From Brachynemurus nebulosus (lineage: Eukaryota > Arthropoda > Insecta > Neuroptera > Myrmeleontidae): a DNA stretch of 64,000 nucleotides. Numbering within the stretch: the first letter of the stretch is position 1; every line of letters starts with the position of its first letter. Where the stretch lies: contig JAPWDM010000001.1 of NCBI GenBank assembly GCA_035578155.1, positions 1,860,001-1,924,000 of the forward strand. Reading direction: 5' to 3'. The translations under genes and the position numbers were made by a program. The notes beneath the pieces are model-generated. The model searched no databases, was not told the DNA's origin, and saw only the letters and a list, made by a program, of their open reading frames with translations. Shown here piece by piece: positions 1-12,125 of this stretch.

Positions 1-421
1 AATTCTGATCATAGAGTATGTACTTCCCCACTTTCGCGTTTATACATATTTCTATGCATGTGTGTGTGCAATTGTGTATATAAAACATTGCATATATAAT
101 AAAAAAAAAATGTGTTTGAATGTGTATGTATGTATTCATCAATGTATATTCAATAAGCCATATGTTTATGCATATTTATATAATATATTGTTATTATTGT
201 ATCCATAATGTTCCTGGATGCAGCCCCGGATCTACGATTTTTTAGAACCGGGGCAGAAACTTGAAAATGGCGCCCCCTCCAACGTTTGACATAAATTGTC
301 AAAAAAACTCATAAGTACCTATAATCCTTTATAAAACTCCAATTTTTCCCGTTGCGGTAATGATAAAAATTGAGGGTTTTGTAAAGGATCAATATAGGTA
401 CAAGTTGATTTTTTATTTTAA

Positions 422-845
422 CTCTTTGCACTCAAGCAAAAAAAGTGAGTTGTAAATAGGCTGGTAAGGCATGTAGCACATGACAACGACCGACGTTCTT
501 TTTTTGACGGATTCTTTTGACGTTCTAACCTTGTTTCCCCAAAGTTGAATACTAAATGCGCTAAATACGTCCTCAATGCTGTTTTTATTAGTTTTTAATT
601 TTAAAAAAATAATTCAACGTGATTTTGTATTATTTTATTTACTATTTTTCTAATAAATGAATGTGTTTGCAGTTATTAAATAAAATATTCATGTAATGTG
701 AAGTATGAGCAGTCATTACAGTTCAACATTCAGTGTGTCATGTGGTACATGTCTTATGATCCAACAGACAAAACACCATTAAATATGGTAGAGTTAATGG
801 CCAAACCATCTTGTCATGCTGTACATGTCTTATAACCGCAAAGGG
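422..845. mobile_element. piggyBac-type MITE (TTAA-flanked)
   Basis: TTAA at 418-421 and 846-849 brackets termini CTCTTTGC... and ...GCAAAGGG. TTAA target duplication with C/T-rich termini is the piggyBac pattern. Short terminal repeats only; no coding capacity seen. Nested in the hAT element. Confidence 0.5.
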
Positions 846-1100
846 TTAATAAATCTACTCCGAAAGCACTACAAGTTTTGCGAATTTCAAATTTTTATCA
901 CCATCCCCATCAGAGATATAGGGGCGCAAAATTCAAAAATTTGGAAAAAGTCAGTTTTCGGAAGTTTGTAAAAATTAAAGGATACAAGTTTCACAATTAA
1001 AATAGTGTGTATTTGTTTCATAATGGGTAGTTGTACCCGTATAGCTATTCTCATAAAAAATACTAAACGAGGTTTAAAACATCCCTTCTATAAGAAAAAA

Positions 1101-2622
1101 CGCCGTGAGCAGCGGGGCCCCATCACGGTAGTCGAATTTTCCCCTTCATCTTCGGTATTGAATGTCTACAAGCGAAATGTGATTGAAAGTCTACAACCGA
1201 ATTGTCATTTTGTTGGTTTCAAAACTGGTGATGAGTGTTCGGCTGATCGAGGCTTTAAAAAAAGGTTTTAAGTATTTAAGGGCTGTATCTCAGTAAATTT
1301 CAATTTTGTGCCGAAAACAGGTAGCAGAAAAAAAGCCAACACAATTCGTACGAGGACATTCCTGCCCATGTTTATCCGCTAATTGCCTTTATGTTTTAGT
1401 TTTAAATATTAAAAAAGAACCTTCAATAGTAAACTGGAAGGCCTTTATAAAGATATTTTTTCTTTCCAAAAAAATCCAAAATTTCTATTTTATAAATACT
1501 AAAAATCCAAAATTCCTAATTTATAAATAAACAGTGACTTTAATAACATTTTTAAATTACTTAATATGTATGTATTTCATTTGTCATAAAAGTAAGTTCA
1601 CTTTTTTTTAAATTTTTTAAAATTACTATTCGCCTACTTGTATTTAGAATAAACATAATGCTTTTAAAACACATTTAACAATAGCATTCAATTCCGATGT
1701 AAAAATGGGAGAAGTGGGGGGGAAAGTGATGCGGACTCCCTACAAGGTACTAGCTGGATACTAACTGAATACACGTACAAAATTTCAGCCCTCTAGGTTT
1801 CCTTATGGAGTCTCTAGACGTGTTAGAAAACAAGCAAAAAAATTAAGGAAATATTGGCGTCAAAATCGTGGGGGTAAGGGTTAAAAGTTGAAACCTCCAA
1901 AAAACAGTGTCTGGCTATTAGCTTAACCTGTACACCAAACTTCAGCCCTCTAGGTTTATTTGGGGAGATTTTGACCCGAACGAAACTGTTAAAAAACAAG
2001 AAAAATCATGTTCTTTTGGGTATAAAAATGGTGGGGGTAGGGGTTAAAAGTCGAGACCCCCAAAAGGCACCCCCTTGATACTAACTCAATCCGAATACAA
2101 AATTTCAGCCCTCTAGGTTTATTCGGGTGACCTGTGCGAGTGGTACAAACTTCGAAAACGTCGAAAATGCATGAAATTGTAGCTTAAAAATGAGGGGGGT
2201 GGGGGTAAAATATTAAAACCTCCAAAAAGCACAACCTAGGTACGAACTTTATCAACACACCAAATTTCAACCCTCTACGTTAATTCTGGGGGGCTGGGGG
2301 CCTGTTAGATCCAGCGAAAATCGTTTTTCCCCCCTCTACTCCCACCATATCATCCTAGGAAGCTGAATTTTGGATATGTTGTAGATAATTGACCGAAACA
2401 TTATTTAAAACCGGTTTGGAAAAGTTTTATTGCTTTTCCGCCCCCCACCACCCCCTTAAAGGTCGGGTCAGAAAAAAAATTTGCCCAAAATTTGACCCCA
2501 CTTTGATAGTATGAGGTGCCTCGAAAATGAGCCCCATTTACCAAATTTCATCTCTTAACTTCCATAGGGGGGCCCTACACAAATTAAAAGGTGGCGGGAA
2601 AATATATATATATATATATATA

Positions 2623-2679
<57 letters not shown>

Positions 2680-2802
2680 CATTTTTTTTTCTACATATTC
2701 GTGTTCTACGGGTCCGAAAACGGATAGCGCCCCTACTCTCGCCTCTCGCAGCTCTTATCGTATAGACTGTATAAGTCTAATTTTTCGGAGAAAATTCGAC
2801 TA
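1101..2802 (-). mobile_element. Helentron-like non-autonomous element, copy 1
   Basis: Read on the minus strand it starts TAGTCGAATTTTC, has an (AT)n tract near the start, a middle of diverged ~160-bp repeats (TTCAGCCCTCTAGG at about 1784, 1941 and 2104; TTCAACCCTCTACG at 2266), then a subterminal inverse of the 5' end (AAAATTCGACTA) and a terminal hairpin (CCGTGA...TCACGG enclosing GGGGCCCC). A 5' repeat, its subterminal inverse, a 3' stem-loop, microsatellites and no target duplication match HINE/DINE-type elements. Short open frames here have no recognisable protein. Confidence 0.6.
2601..2675. repeat. (AT)n microsatellite in Helentron-like copy 1
   Basis: About 75 bp of AT dinucleotides with a single C interruption. 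The equivalent tract sits at the same place in the other two copies. Confidence 0.95.
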
Positions 2803-3374
2803 AAAAATGTTCAAAAAGTCAATTTTGCTAAATTTTGATATCTAACTTTAGGTAAAGTTTTCTTATGGAAGGGACAAAAATAGGTTAAATATGAACATCA
2901 CTTAAAATAAAGTGGCATCTATTACCTTTAAAATGGTTTCTATTTCAACCTTTTAGGATGAACGGTGTATGAAATACGTGCATTGGCATAAATGGTTACA
3001 ATCACAAAAATCAGCGCAAATTGGAAAACAAAAATGGCTACCACGCTTAAGCGGTTCAAGATAATTTTTTTTTAAGAATTGTTCACAATACTTCAAATAT
3101 AATAGAAACAACTGGAAGAATATTAATTTTTTCTAAAATGGTCGAGCCACTAACTTTTTTTTGGACCATTTGATATAGACGGACCTAGTATGATTTTGGC
3201 GCCCCCTGAAACTGACGCCCGGGGCAGGGGTCCCGGTTTTCGCCTCCCCTTAGATCCGGGCCTGCCTGGATGTACATATTGTAGGTAAAAAAAGGAAAAA
3301 ATAAATATAAATATGTACATAACAATGTAATAAAACAGGAATTTTAAAAATTTACTTTAAAAATTAAACTAATG

Positions 3375-3589
3375 GAAGACGTGAGTGGATGAAGGTGTTG
3401 TGTAACATTTTTTCAAAATTTTGAAATATTCTATGTTAAAGTATCATATACATATTAAAATCTGATTTCATTAGGTTCAATAGTTTTGTAGAAATTCAAT
3501 ATGGGAAGTATATGTAAATAAATTTCAAACGTTTCTGTTGTATAATTACAAAAAAATGTTACATAACACCTTCATCCACTCATGTCTTC
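3375..3589. mobile_element. Palindromic MITE
   Basis: The left arm GAAGACGTGAGTGGATGAAG is repeated in inverse at the right end with few differences; arms are about 40 bp. No clear target duplication, so the superfamily is unassigned. Confidence 0.6.
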
Positions 3590-3899
3590 AATTAATTCTG
3601 TACTATGTTTCGGTCTATATAATCATTATCGAATAAGTCTAATTTTTTAAACAAAAGAATTTCCCATATATACAAATTTAATAATAATCATTTGGATCGA
3701 AATATGGCACAAAATTAATTAAATAAAAGTGGTATCTTTACAAAATATAGTGTTTTATCTATACACACCCGAAAGGATTTACCATCAGCAACATCTCAAG
3801 ATGTCAATCAATGTTAAAGAGGTTAAAGATTTATTAAATAAGGTATTATTTATTTTAATAGCCATAGTAATATATTTTTATATATCTCTTAATTTTCAA

Positions 3900-4078
3900 A
3901 AATCCTTTCTTAGTGCTCACCTACATTATATAAGCGACTCCTGTGTAAAATTTCATCCTTCTCAACCCAATGGTTTGGGCTGTGCGTTTTCTGTCAGTCA
4001 GTCAGTCAATGTTAGAGATTTATTAAGTAGATTAATAAATATGGTATATCAAATGTCTCAATACTCAAATAAATAGAA
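3900..4078 (+). repeat. Possible 3' tail of a non-LTR retroelement
   Basis: The segment with GGTTTGGGCTGTGCGTTTTC followed by (CAGT)n resembles 3' tails of insect RTE-like repeats that I recall. There is no reverse transcriptase here and the call rests on this short motif only. Confidence 0.25.
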
Positions 4079-4626
4079 ATTTTTTTTATATAGGTAGTTT
4101 CATTTCGAATAATTTAAAACTATAAAAATTAATTAATTAATAGGAAAAAAATTATTTAAATATCATTTAAACTATGTGAAATAATATTACATCAAGTATA
4201 CTGTCGACAAATTAATCAAATCGGACAATACGTCACGTATCATACCATAAATTATCGATGTCTTCCTAAAATTCACTTGACGAGCAAAAGAAAAAAAGTC
4301 AACTGGCTCAATAGTGTAATGACCAAAATTAAATAATATCTGGGGTATTTTTTAATTCTCGGGGGAGTCATGACCCCTTGATCCTCCCTTTGTGTACGTG
4401 CCTATAATTAGATATATAAAAGGTGCGCTTCAAATTACTTCTAACAATATTTTAACCACAGATGAGACAGATCAAGTCTACATATAAAAAAGTGAAATCA
4501 TAAAGTTGCAATAAGTAACAATTTACACCACTGCTGTTTTAGTCTGTTACTGACTGCCGTGGTGTTTACGTCAAAATAAAAATCATGTTTTTTTAATCAA
4601 CTTGTGAAATTTAAACAGAAAAAAAT

Positions 4627-4715
4627 ATGAAGTGTGTCGTATTTAAGTGTAAAAATTCTATTGAATAAAAAATTTCTCAAAATAAAGGGATATCTTTCTT
4701 AAAATAAATAAATTT
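4627..4715 (+). pseudogene. THAP zinc-finger exon relic, copy 1
   Basis: The frame starts MKCVVFKCKNSI and then meets a stop; GISFL appears in another frame. A C-x4-C start followed by a GISF-like segment is the N-terminal half of a THAP domain, the DNA-binding module of P-element-type transposases. A near-identical stretch occurs at 21057. Too short to name the element with certainty. Confidence 0.4.
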
Positions 4716-5024
4716 ATTTTTAATTGTTGATTAATTGTCACACAGGTCGGCCATCATAGTATATAGTGTATGTATGCGAACAACTGCGTATATCATCATC
4801 AAAATATATTACTAACACATTGGTATATTCGTGTCCATACATCGTGTGTTGTGATTGTATGTGTGCTGTGTTACGTCACCCATTGCTTACATTGGGCAGT
4901 TTGGTAGACGCTCTAGTTTGACCCCTTGATTTTAACAATATTCCTCGATACAAATTTTTACGAAATGTCAGTAAACTTGTCATTAGAGGCAAATATATGA
5001 CAAATACTTCAAACACTTTCAGCT

Positions 5025-5078
5025 TAGGGGGGGGGCGGATCATGACCCCTGTGACTCCCCCTCTGAATCCGCCACTGC
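5025..5078. mobile_element. Solo hAT-like terminus
   Basis: The minus-strand reading CAGTGGCGGATTCAG with a GC-rich run is the typical right end of a hAT-type element. No matching left end or target duplication is visible; a related GGGGAGTCATGACCCC segment lies near 4362. Probably an eroded remnant. Confidence 0.35.
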
Positions 5079-5849
5079 TTATCATGTTTTTGTTAATATT
5101 TTTGAATAACAATCCACCACGATAGGTCCAACTACCCAACGATTAAGCAATATTTATTAGTATGTAAGTCTATGATAGAACACATTCTGAAAAATCTAAC
5201 CAAAATTAAATTTATTTGTGCTTCATCATAATAATACGGTTAGATGCTGCAAAAATGCATATTAATTAGATGATTATTTTAAAGACATAGTCAGGTCTCA
5301 AGCATAACTGAATAATGTTATATACATGTTATATAAGTTCTACAATCAAATTTAAAATATAAATGTCATCAACTATGGTGGGAACGCTGGTAAAACAAAA
5401 AATTAATCTGGAAAGTGGATTTATGTAAGAAATTGAAAACTGTTATTGAAAAATTTTTTATGATGATTCTCAAATTTTTTCAAGTGTTGAAACGCATTTA
5501 ATTTTTGTCTACACTACCGGGGTTAATATCTTTCAGTGTTATTAAGGAATGTGAATAATGTGATAAAAATTGTCGGGCTTTGAAATGAAATTTTCTCCGT
5601 TCCAGTTCAGTTTCTGTTCCGCGCAGAAAAAGAATAACAGTTTCAGTTACGGTTACGGTTATAGAGTATCGATTATTTTCATTTTCGGTTCTGCCTTTCT
5701 GTTTCGATTTTAAATACAGTTTAAATTTTTGCTTCCGAGACTACTAAAGTAGCGGAAGCATTGTGATTACTTTTGAAAAATAAAAAATTTTTCCCTCCAA
5801 AATAAATAAATTTTTTTACGCACATTTTACGTTTTAGAGCTTCATGAAC

Positions 5850-6240
5850 AATTTTGGTTTGGTGTCTGTTCGTCCGTCGGTCTGTCTGTCCGTCTGTGTG
5901 TCGCCAGTTTGCACCAAGTGGTATACCTTCTGAACTATTTGATTGTTTTTAATGAAATTTTCAGAAATTATACAGTTTGGTTCCTAGGTGGTTCCCTATG
6001 AATTTGATCGAAATCGGAGTAACGGTAGCTACGCCGCTACCATGTCACTCCATTAATATACTAAATAGCACCAAGTGGCATAACTTCTGAACTATTCAAT
6101 TATTTCTTATGAAATTGTTAGAAATTATGCGGTCTGGTTCATTTGTACTCTGCAAATTTCATTGCATTCGGAGTAATAATATCCAAGGCGCTACCGTGAA
6201 ATGCCATTAAATGTCAATATCTTATTTACTGCTAGTCCCA
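5850..6240. repeat. TCTG-rich repeat with ~157-bp tandem duplication
   Basis: A GTCTGTC-type low-complexity tract (5867-5902) is followed by two diverged units that both begin GCACCAAGTGG (5911 and 6068) and contain CTTCTGAACTATT. It resembles the segment near 54720 and is probably an old dispersed repeat. Confidence 0.5.
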
Positions 6241-7962
6241 CTTCGCTCAAATTTTTAAAGTATTTTGGGGGTAGTTTCTAAAATATTTTTGCTATTATTT
6301 TATAATTTAACCTTTAAGTATTTTGAGTTACAACAATTTTTTATAAACTTTAAGACGAATATATAATTTCACAGCATATATATTTGGTAGAATACTGTTT
6401 TAAATTATTTTACGAGTACGAGGAAGCTGTGTGCCACACCCCATTGGCAGCGTATTTTGAGTTGCGACATATATACATATATCACACAAGTTCGTGGAAA
6501 AAAATGGCGATCCCAGGAATAAACTGCATTTTTTTAAAATTTCCTCCCAAAAAAATAAGCGCTGAGCAAAAAAAAGACTTCTTACTATTTTCCCGGGCTC
6601 CCTCGTCAAACCTGGGCCCCGGGGCTGCAACCCCGGCTACTCTACCCTCTTCTCGCATATTTTCCAAAATGCTTGAATTCATCTAATCACGTTTTTCTCT
6701 TAAAATATGTATGTCGTATTGTATATCTATGAATATGCGTGGAAAAACTCTTGCGACACTCATTTGACTAGCCGGTATGCTAAACATAACCTCTGAAATT
6801 AGAAAAAGCTGGGGAATAACTATATACTTCGAAAAACCATAATTCCTTTTAATTTTCATCACTCCAATCATTTTATTTACGATTTTTATGTCACTGAAAA
6901 AGTTTAGTAATATTGATGACGTCATCAACTTAAAAAATTATTTTTTTACAAATCAAGCTTTATAGAAGTGACTTGAAATAGGGTGATTGACTGAATTAGG
7001 GTAGTTTGGTGTGAACTTCTCATTTTTTCTGTTTAAGTGGCGAAATTTTTTTTAAAAATATTACTGACTCGAGAGAAGTTCTTTTTGTAATGTTCCTATA
7101 TGCCCAATTTTAGTAAAATGTGAAGAATGACTTCGAAAATTTATAACTTACTTCCACTTTCATCATTATATAAGTTTATTTGCTATTTTTAAGACAGTGA
7201 AAAATTTTAGTAGGCTGATGACGTCACCAAGTTAAAAAATTTCTTTATTCTCAGTTAAGCTTTATTGAAGTGATTTGAATTAGGCGAGTATTATACTATA
7301 AAAGATCATTGACAAAGATACTTTATACATAAATATTTTATAATTATATTCAATTATATTTCAATCTTTGAAAAGTTTCGAATACTGCTATTACACTATA
7401 AAAGATACTTCAAATATTTTTAAATTATTCTAAAAATCTAATAAAGAAAAACTAACCTAAATTGGACAATAAACGTATTTTTGCTTAGTGCAACTGATAT
7501 AAGTGCCATAGCTACTCTCTGTTTATTGCTAAAATTTTAAACAAACGAACTTTTATAAAAGAAATATTTTATAAAAGACAGTCTATTACATTAACAAATA
7601 TTTTATAAAAAATATTTGATAAAATATCTTTGTCAAAAATCTTTTATAGTGTTACGCTCCTTTCACATTATACGGTTTTTGCCGTACGGCAAAAAACCGT
7701 ACGGTCGCATTTTTTTAGTGGAGTGAAGAAGAGCACTGGACCTTTCACATTACACGGTCACGACAAAAAACCGTACGGTCGCATTTTTTTAGTGGAGTGA
7801 AGAAGAGCATTGGACCTTTTACATTATACGGTCACGGCAAAATGCCGTTGTCGTGCCATGTAGCAGCCGTTTCTTGCCACAATTTCGAAATTACATACAA
7901 TATATTAAAATACTGGTTATCACATTCGACATTAGTTTCATCCATTTCACAAATAAAATTAA

Positions 7963-8430
7963 GCGTGTGTTCCGAAATATAATCCAGCATACTGGCCAGT
8001 GTGAATGACGTCATAAATCGACGCCATGCTGGTGAATCGTTCCGAAATACACTGGCCAGCCTGGTCATGCGTTGTCGTAAGTTTGACACTTATAGGCTGG
8101 TCGTCCATTGGATGCGTAATTTAATTCAGACGAATACGCGTGAAACGGACGAATGATCCAAACAGCTGTGAAGCAATACATCCTCGTCCATTGAGAGAGA
8201 CGCTTTCAATAGACGAGAATGTATTGCTTCACAGCTGCTTGGAACGTTCGTCCGTTTCATGCGTATTCGTCCGCATTAAATTTCGTACGCCTACGCAACC
8301 AATGGACGACCAGCCTTAGTTGTGAATCATAGATATGATAGATATAGATGCTCACCAGTACATAATGGCGTCGAAGTCATGACGTCATTAACACTGGCCA
8401 GTATACTGGATTATATTTCGGAACAAGCCC
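7963..8430. mobile_element. PIF-type MITE nested in 7655-8710
   Basis: Long inverted arms (TGTTCCGAAATATAATCCAG, ACTGGCCAGTGT, TGACGTCAT) are flanked by TAA at 7960-7962 and 8431-8433. The host sequence (AAATAAAATTAA then ACATGAAATTC) is uninterrupted in the copy at 11452-12125, which confirms insertion. Confidence 0.75.
8094..8316. mobile_element. Near-perfect palindromic MITE nested in 7963-8430
   Basis: About 220 bp folding on itself: AGGCTGGTCGTCCATTGG at the left is mirrored at the right, and AGCTGTGAAGCAATACAT is mirrored near the centre (~8205). Flanks do not give a clear target duplication. Confidence 0.75.
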
Positions 8431-8723
8431 TAATACTTAACATGAAATTCAATAAAATATTGTTAATGCCATTCGTTAAAAAGCCGTCCATGTGAAAGCA
8501 TCCATTTAATTACATACACTATTGAGTTAAAAACGCCGTACGGCAACCGTCAAGTCCAGTGGCAAGAGACGGCTGCTACACGGTACGGCAACGACATTTT
8601 GCCGTGACCGTGTAATGTGAAAGGTCCAATGCTCTTCTTCAGTCTACTCTTAAAATGAGACCGTACGGTTTTTTGCCGTACGGTAAAAACCGTATAATGT
8701 GAAAGGAGCGTTACGGTAGCATG

Positions 8724-8931
8724 TTTCGTGTTCGATTTGTGGTATAAAAAATTCCAGTGCTTTTGTGCATGTGCATTACTAAACCGCGCAATCATATTAG
8801 CAAAAATTTAAATATGTAACGTCTACAAGCTTCCAAATATGGTAGTAGACGTCAAATAATTTGAATTTTTGTTTGCGCGGTTTAATAGTGCACAAGCGCG
8901 AGAAATTTTTATACCACGAATCGAACACGGC
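8724..8931. mobile_element. Palindromic MITE, GGCCGTGTTCG family, copy 1
   Basis: Arms read CGTGTTCGATTTGTGGTATA (left) and the inverse of ATACCACGAATCGAACACGG (right), with inner arms containing ACCGCGCAA. CATG flanks both ends but may be part of the termini. Relatives at 10295 and, by termini only, 51330. Confidence 0.65.
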
Positions 8932-9760
8932 CATGGGTGAAAAATTTTCATTGAAGTGTCGAAATTCTTTTTAGAAATATGATTAATTCGACAGAACTTT
9001 TTTCTAGTGATCCTACATATTTAATTATACCAAAAATGAGAATAATACCTTTTTTATTTACGGAAAACTCTTGAAAAATTTTAGTTAAATTGATGACGTT
9101 ACCAAATTAAAAAAAAAAAAATTCTCTTAAAAATTGGTTTTATCCAGAAGTGAATTGAACTACAGTAACTGGTAGTATCAGGGCAACTTTAGTGTGAACT
9201 TTTCATTTCTGCTATCAAAATTACGAAATTCGTTCTAGAAATATAACTGATCTAACAGAAGTATATTTTCTAGTGATTCTACTTGATCAATTTTGATAAA
9301 AATGTACAGAACGACCTTAAAAACCTACAAGTCGCTTCCAATTTCACCATTATACCATTTTATTTACCGTTTTCAAAGTCTTGAAAAGCTTTTAGTAAAC
9401 ATAGTAGACGTCACCAAGTTATAAAATAGTTTCTCTTGTTTCAAATGATTAATTGTTTAAGCGATTTCAATTAGGATGATCGGATGAAAAAGGATAACTA
9501 ATATAAGTACTAATTTTTCAATTTTGCTATAAAATGACAAATTTTGTTTAGCAGTATGACTAATTCGACAAAAATCTTTATTTTAGTAATTCTCTGCATA
9601 CTTAATTTTGGTAAAAATGAGAACGATTTCGAAAACTTTCATTTCGATAGAGAATTTTAGCGGTTTTTCTTTTAAGGCTACAGAACTTTAAATTAAAATA
9701 AAGTATATATGAATTGTAGACTAATTTTTTTCTCCATTTGAAATAGTATGTTATACACCA

Positions 9761-9942
9761 AGGGACTAAAGTGTGAGTTTTAATCTCGAGTGTAAAGTTT
9801 GTTACCAGAGGGCCTGTAAAGGGCTTTATCTACGAGTCTGAATTTGTTTATTGTTCTGTAAATTGTGCTTGTTGATTGGTCTAAAAGCGGGAGCAAGAGA
9901 ATTTTTTAGTCCCTTGGGACTAAAAGTAACACTTTACTCCCT
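9761..9942. mobile_element. Short MITE with AGGGACTAAAG termini
   Basis: Termini AGGGACTAAAGTGTGAG and the inverse AGGGAGTAAAGTGTTAC; an internal TTTAGTCCCTTGGGACTAAA palindrome lies near the right end. No clear target duplication. Confidence 0.5.
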
Positions 9943-10294
9943 ATTATGAGGGACTAAATCATGTATTTTAGTTCCGGAATTGCAAAAAATAATTTTATTG
10001 AACTAATAATTGATTTAAAAGTAGTTTCCGACATATGTCCACCCCAACTTATCTTTAATAAATCTCATTTTGTTAATCTGTTTTCGAACCACATTTTCAA
10101 GACCTTCATTTCGAGACTAGCACAGACTACTCACTGCATTTTTTCTACTCGTCACCAAATGTAAATAGTAAGCTTTAAACCACACCCCCTTTTAAATTCA
10201 CAATATGAATACATGTTGTTAACCTACCTTATTTGTTTGTAACTTTCTTATTTCTCAATATTTTTTTAAATGTAAATTTCCCCGGAATATTTTT

Positions 10295-10494
10295 GTCCGT
10301 ATTCGACCGTAGTATAAAAAAATCTCGCACATTTGCATTACCAAATTGGTACAAATGCATTTTAACAAAAACTTACTATATAGTTGACGTCTAATACCAT
10401 ATTTAGAAGTTTGTAGAAGTTATATATATTATTTAAATTTTGTTTGGTAGTGCATATGCGCGAGATTTTTTTTTCTACTACGGTCGAACATGGC
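10295..10494. mobile_element. Palindromic MITE, GGCCGTGTTCG family, copy 2
   Basis: Same organisation as 8724-8931: TTCGACCGTAGTATAAAAA at the left and its inverse at the right, with GCGCGAGATTTTT near the right end. Diverged from copy 1, so an older insertion. Confidence 0.6.
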
Positions 10495-10499
10495 CCTCG

Positions 10500-11448
10500 A
10501 AAGATTATTAAAGGATCAAAACCAATATAAAAAAAATCATTTTTCTAATGTACTTTCAAAATATTTATTAAATCTTTGGCCATTATAATTTATAACATTT
10601 TTTTACATTTTATCATTCTATAAAATAATTTAATTCGAAAAATACTGAATTTTACTTCAAAATCTTACAATAGTAAAAAAAAATTTAAATAAAAACTTAC
10701 AAAATCGAACTTACCAAGTATAATAACATTAAATTTGAAAAAAAAAATTGTTATAATTTAACAATATTCAAGTACTCAATTTAAAATTTGGTTATTACGC
10801 AATACTTCATTTGTCTTAAAAATTAAATTAATACTCTATATTATGTAACAAAATACAATAGAAATAATAACTGAAAATTACAAATATTGTTAATATTATA
10901 ATTTTATATATATTAAGACATTTTTACAAAGTACGTCATCATGTGTTTGTAAAACAGTTTTCAGTGTTGTACATTAATTTTTACAAATTGTACTTTATCG
11001 TTAGTTTGACATATTATTATGAAAATACTCTTTTAAACTTTATTTTATCAAACCTTGAAAAATACCTTTTCCAAATAAAATTCCAAATATAATTTTTATT
11101 TTATTTTAGCAGTATTCAGGTACATCGATTGCTTCTATTCAGAATTAATTACTTCTTGGTTAATTTATGGAAGCTAGAAAATTACAAAAATATACACTTT
11201 TTGTTAATACGTTTCTCCAAATTCTCAATACTTTTCTTTTATAAAAAATATAAGTTATTTTATTACTGTTGTCTACTGTAGAGTGCGTAAAATATCTCGT
11301 GACGTAATAGACAAACAATTAACTCCCAAATAGATGGCGTTAATTTTTTTTTTCCTTTTTTAATCGATTCATAATTTAAAAAGAAATAAAAATCTAAATA
11401 CTTTTATTAAGTTGCGGCGCTATTATTAAAAATATTTTAAACATCGCC
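10500..11448. other. AT-rich stretch, nothing recognised
   Basis: Very AT-rich sequence without a convincing frame, repeat or RNA gene. Confidence 0.5.
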
Positions 11449-11451
11449 TAA

Positions 11452-12125
11452 CGCTCCTTTCACATTATAAGGTTTTTGCCGTACGGCAAAAAACCGTACG
11501 GTCGCATTTTTTCAGTGGAGTGAAGAAAAGCATAGGACCTTTCACATTACAAGATCACGGCAAAATGCCGTTGCCGTGCCGTGTAGCAACCGTCTCTTGC
11601 CACTGGACTTAACGGTTGCCGTACGGCGTTTTTAACTCAGTAGTGTATGTAATTAAATGGATGCTTTCACATTAAACGATTTTTTAACATACGGCATTAA
11701 CAATATTTTGTTGAATTTCATGTTAATTATTAATTTTATTTGTGAAATGGATGAAAGTAATGTTGAATGTGATAACCAGTAATTTTAATAGATTGTATGA
11801 AATTTCGAAATAGTGTGTTTTGATGTTAAGTTCGCCAAGAAATTAATTAAAGGAGCCTGTAAACATCCGAAAATAGTTGAAAAATTTATTTTCGTCATTT
11901 TTCAGATCTTCAAAGAGTCTGATAATAAATAATCCTACTTTCTAATTCTTCAGATTTATATAATTAACTTTAATCACACTTGTTACTTGTATAATGTTGC
12001 AAATCAAATGAAGATATTCAGTTTACAACGGCAAAAAACCATGCAATGTAAAAGCAACAATATCACGGCAAAAAGTCGTACGGTTTTTTACCGTACGGCG
12101 AAAACCGTACAATGTGAAAGGAGCG
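11452..12125. mobile_element. PIF/Harbinger-type MITE, copy 2
   Basis: Termini CGCTCCTTTCACATTATAAG and its inverse, flanked by TAA at 11449-11451 and 12126-12128. Internally it is the inverse orientation of 7655-8710 without the nested insertions, which makes it the reference for the empty site. Confidence 0.75.

Larger units (their letters stand above)
221..3264. mobile_element. hAT-type element with nested insertions
   Basis: Terminal inverted repeats CAGCCCCGGATCTA (left) and CAGGCCCGGATCTA (right, reverse complement) are flanked by the identical 8-bp duplication CCTGGATG (213-220, 3265-3272), the hAT signature. No transposase frame is visible, so it is non-autonomous. Inside lie a TTAA-flanked MITE (422-845) and a Helentron-like element (1101-2802); without them the host element is about 0.9 kb. 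Confidence 0.8.
7655..8710. mobile_element. PIF/Harbinger-type MITE, outer element of a triple nest
   Basis: Inverted termini CGCTCCTTTCACATTATACG are flanked by the 3-bp duplication TTA (7652-7654, 8711-8713), the PIF/Harbinger preference. GCCGTACGGC palindromes fill the ends. A shorter relative is at 11452-12125. A second MITE (7963-8430) interrupts it at a point where the relative is continuous. Confidence 0.75.
6830..9670. repeat. Diverged ~305-bp tandem repeat interrupted by MITEs
   Basis: At least four units share GATGACGTCACCAAGTT-like cores at 6915, 7218, 9092 and 9404, each preceded by TTGAAAAATTTTAGT-like sequence and followed by a GTGTGAACTTCTCATTT-like block. Spacings are 303 and 312 bp where uninterrupted; the array is split by the MITEs at 7655-8710 and 8724-8931. 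Two of the cores contain TGACGTCA. Confidence 0.65.
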
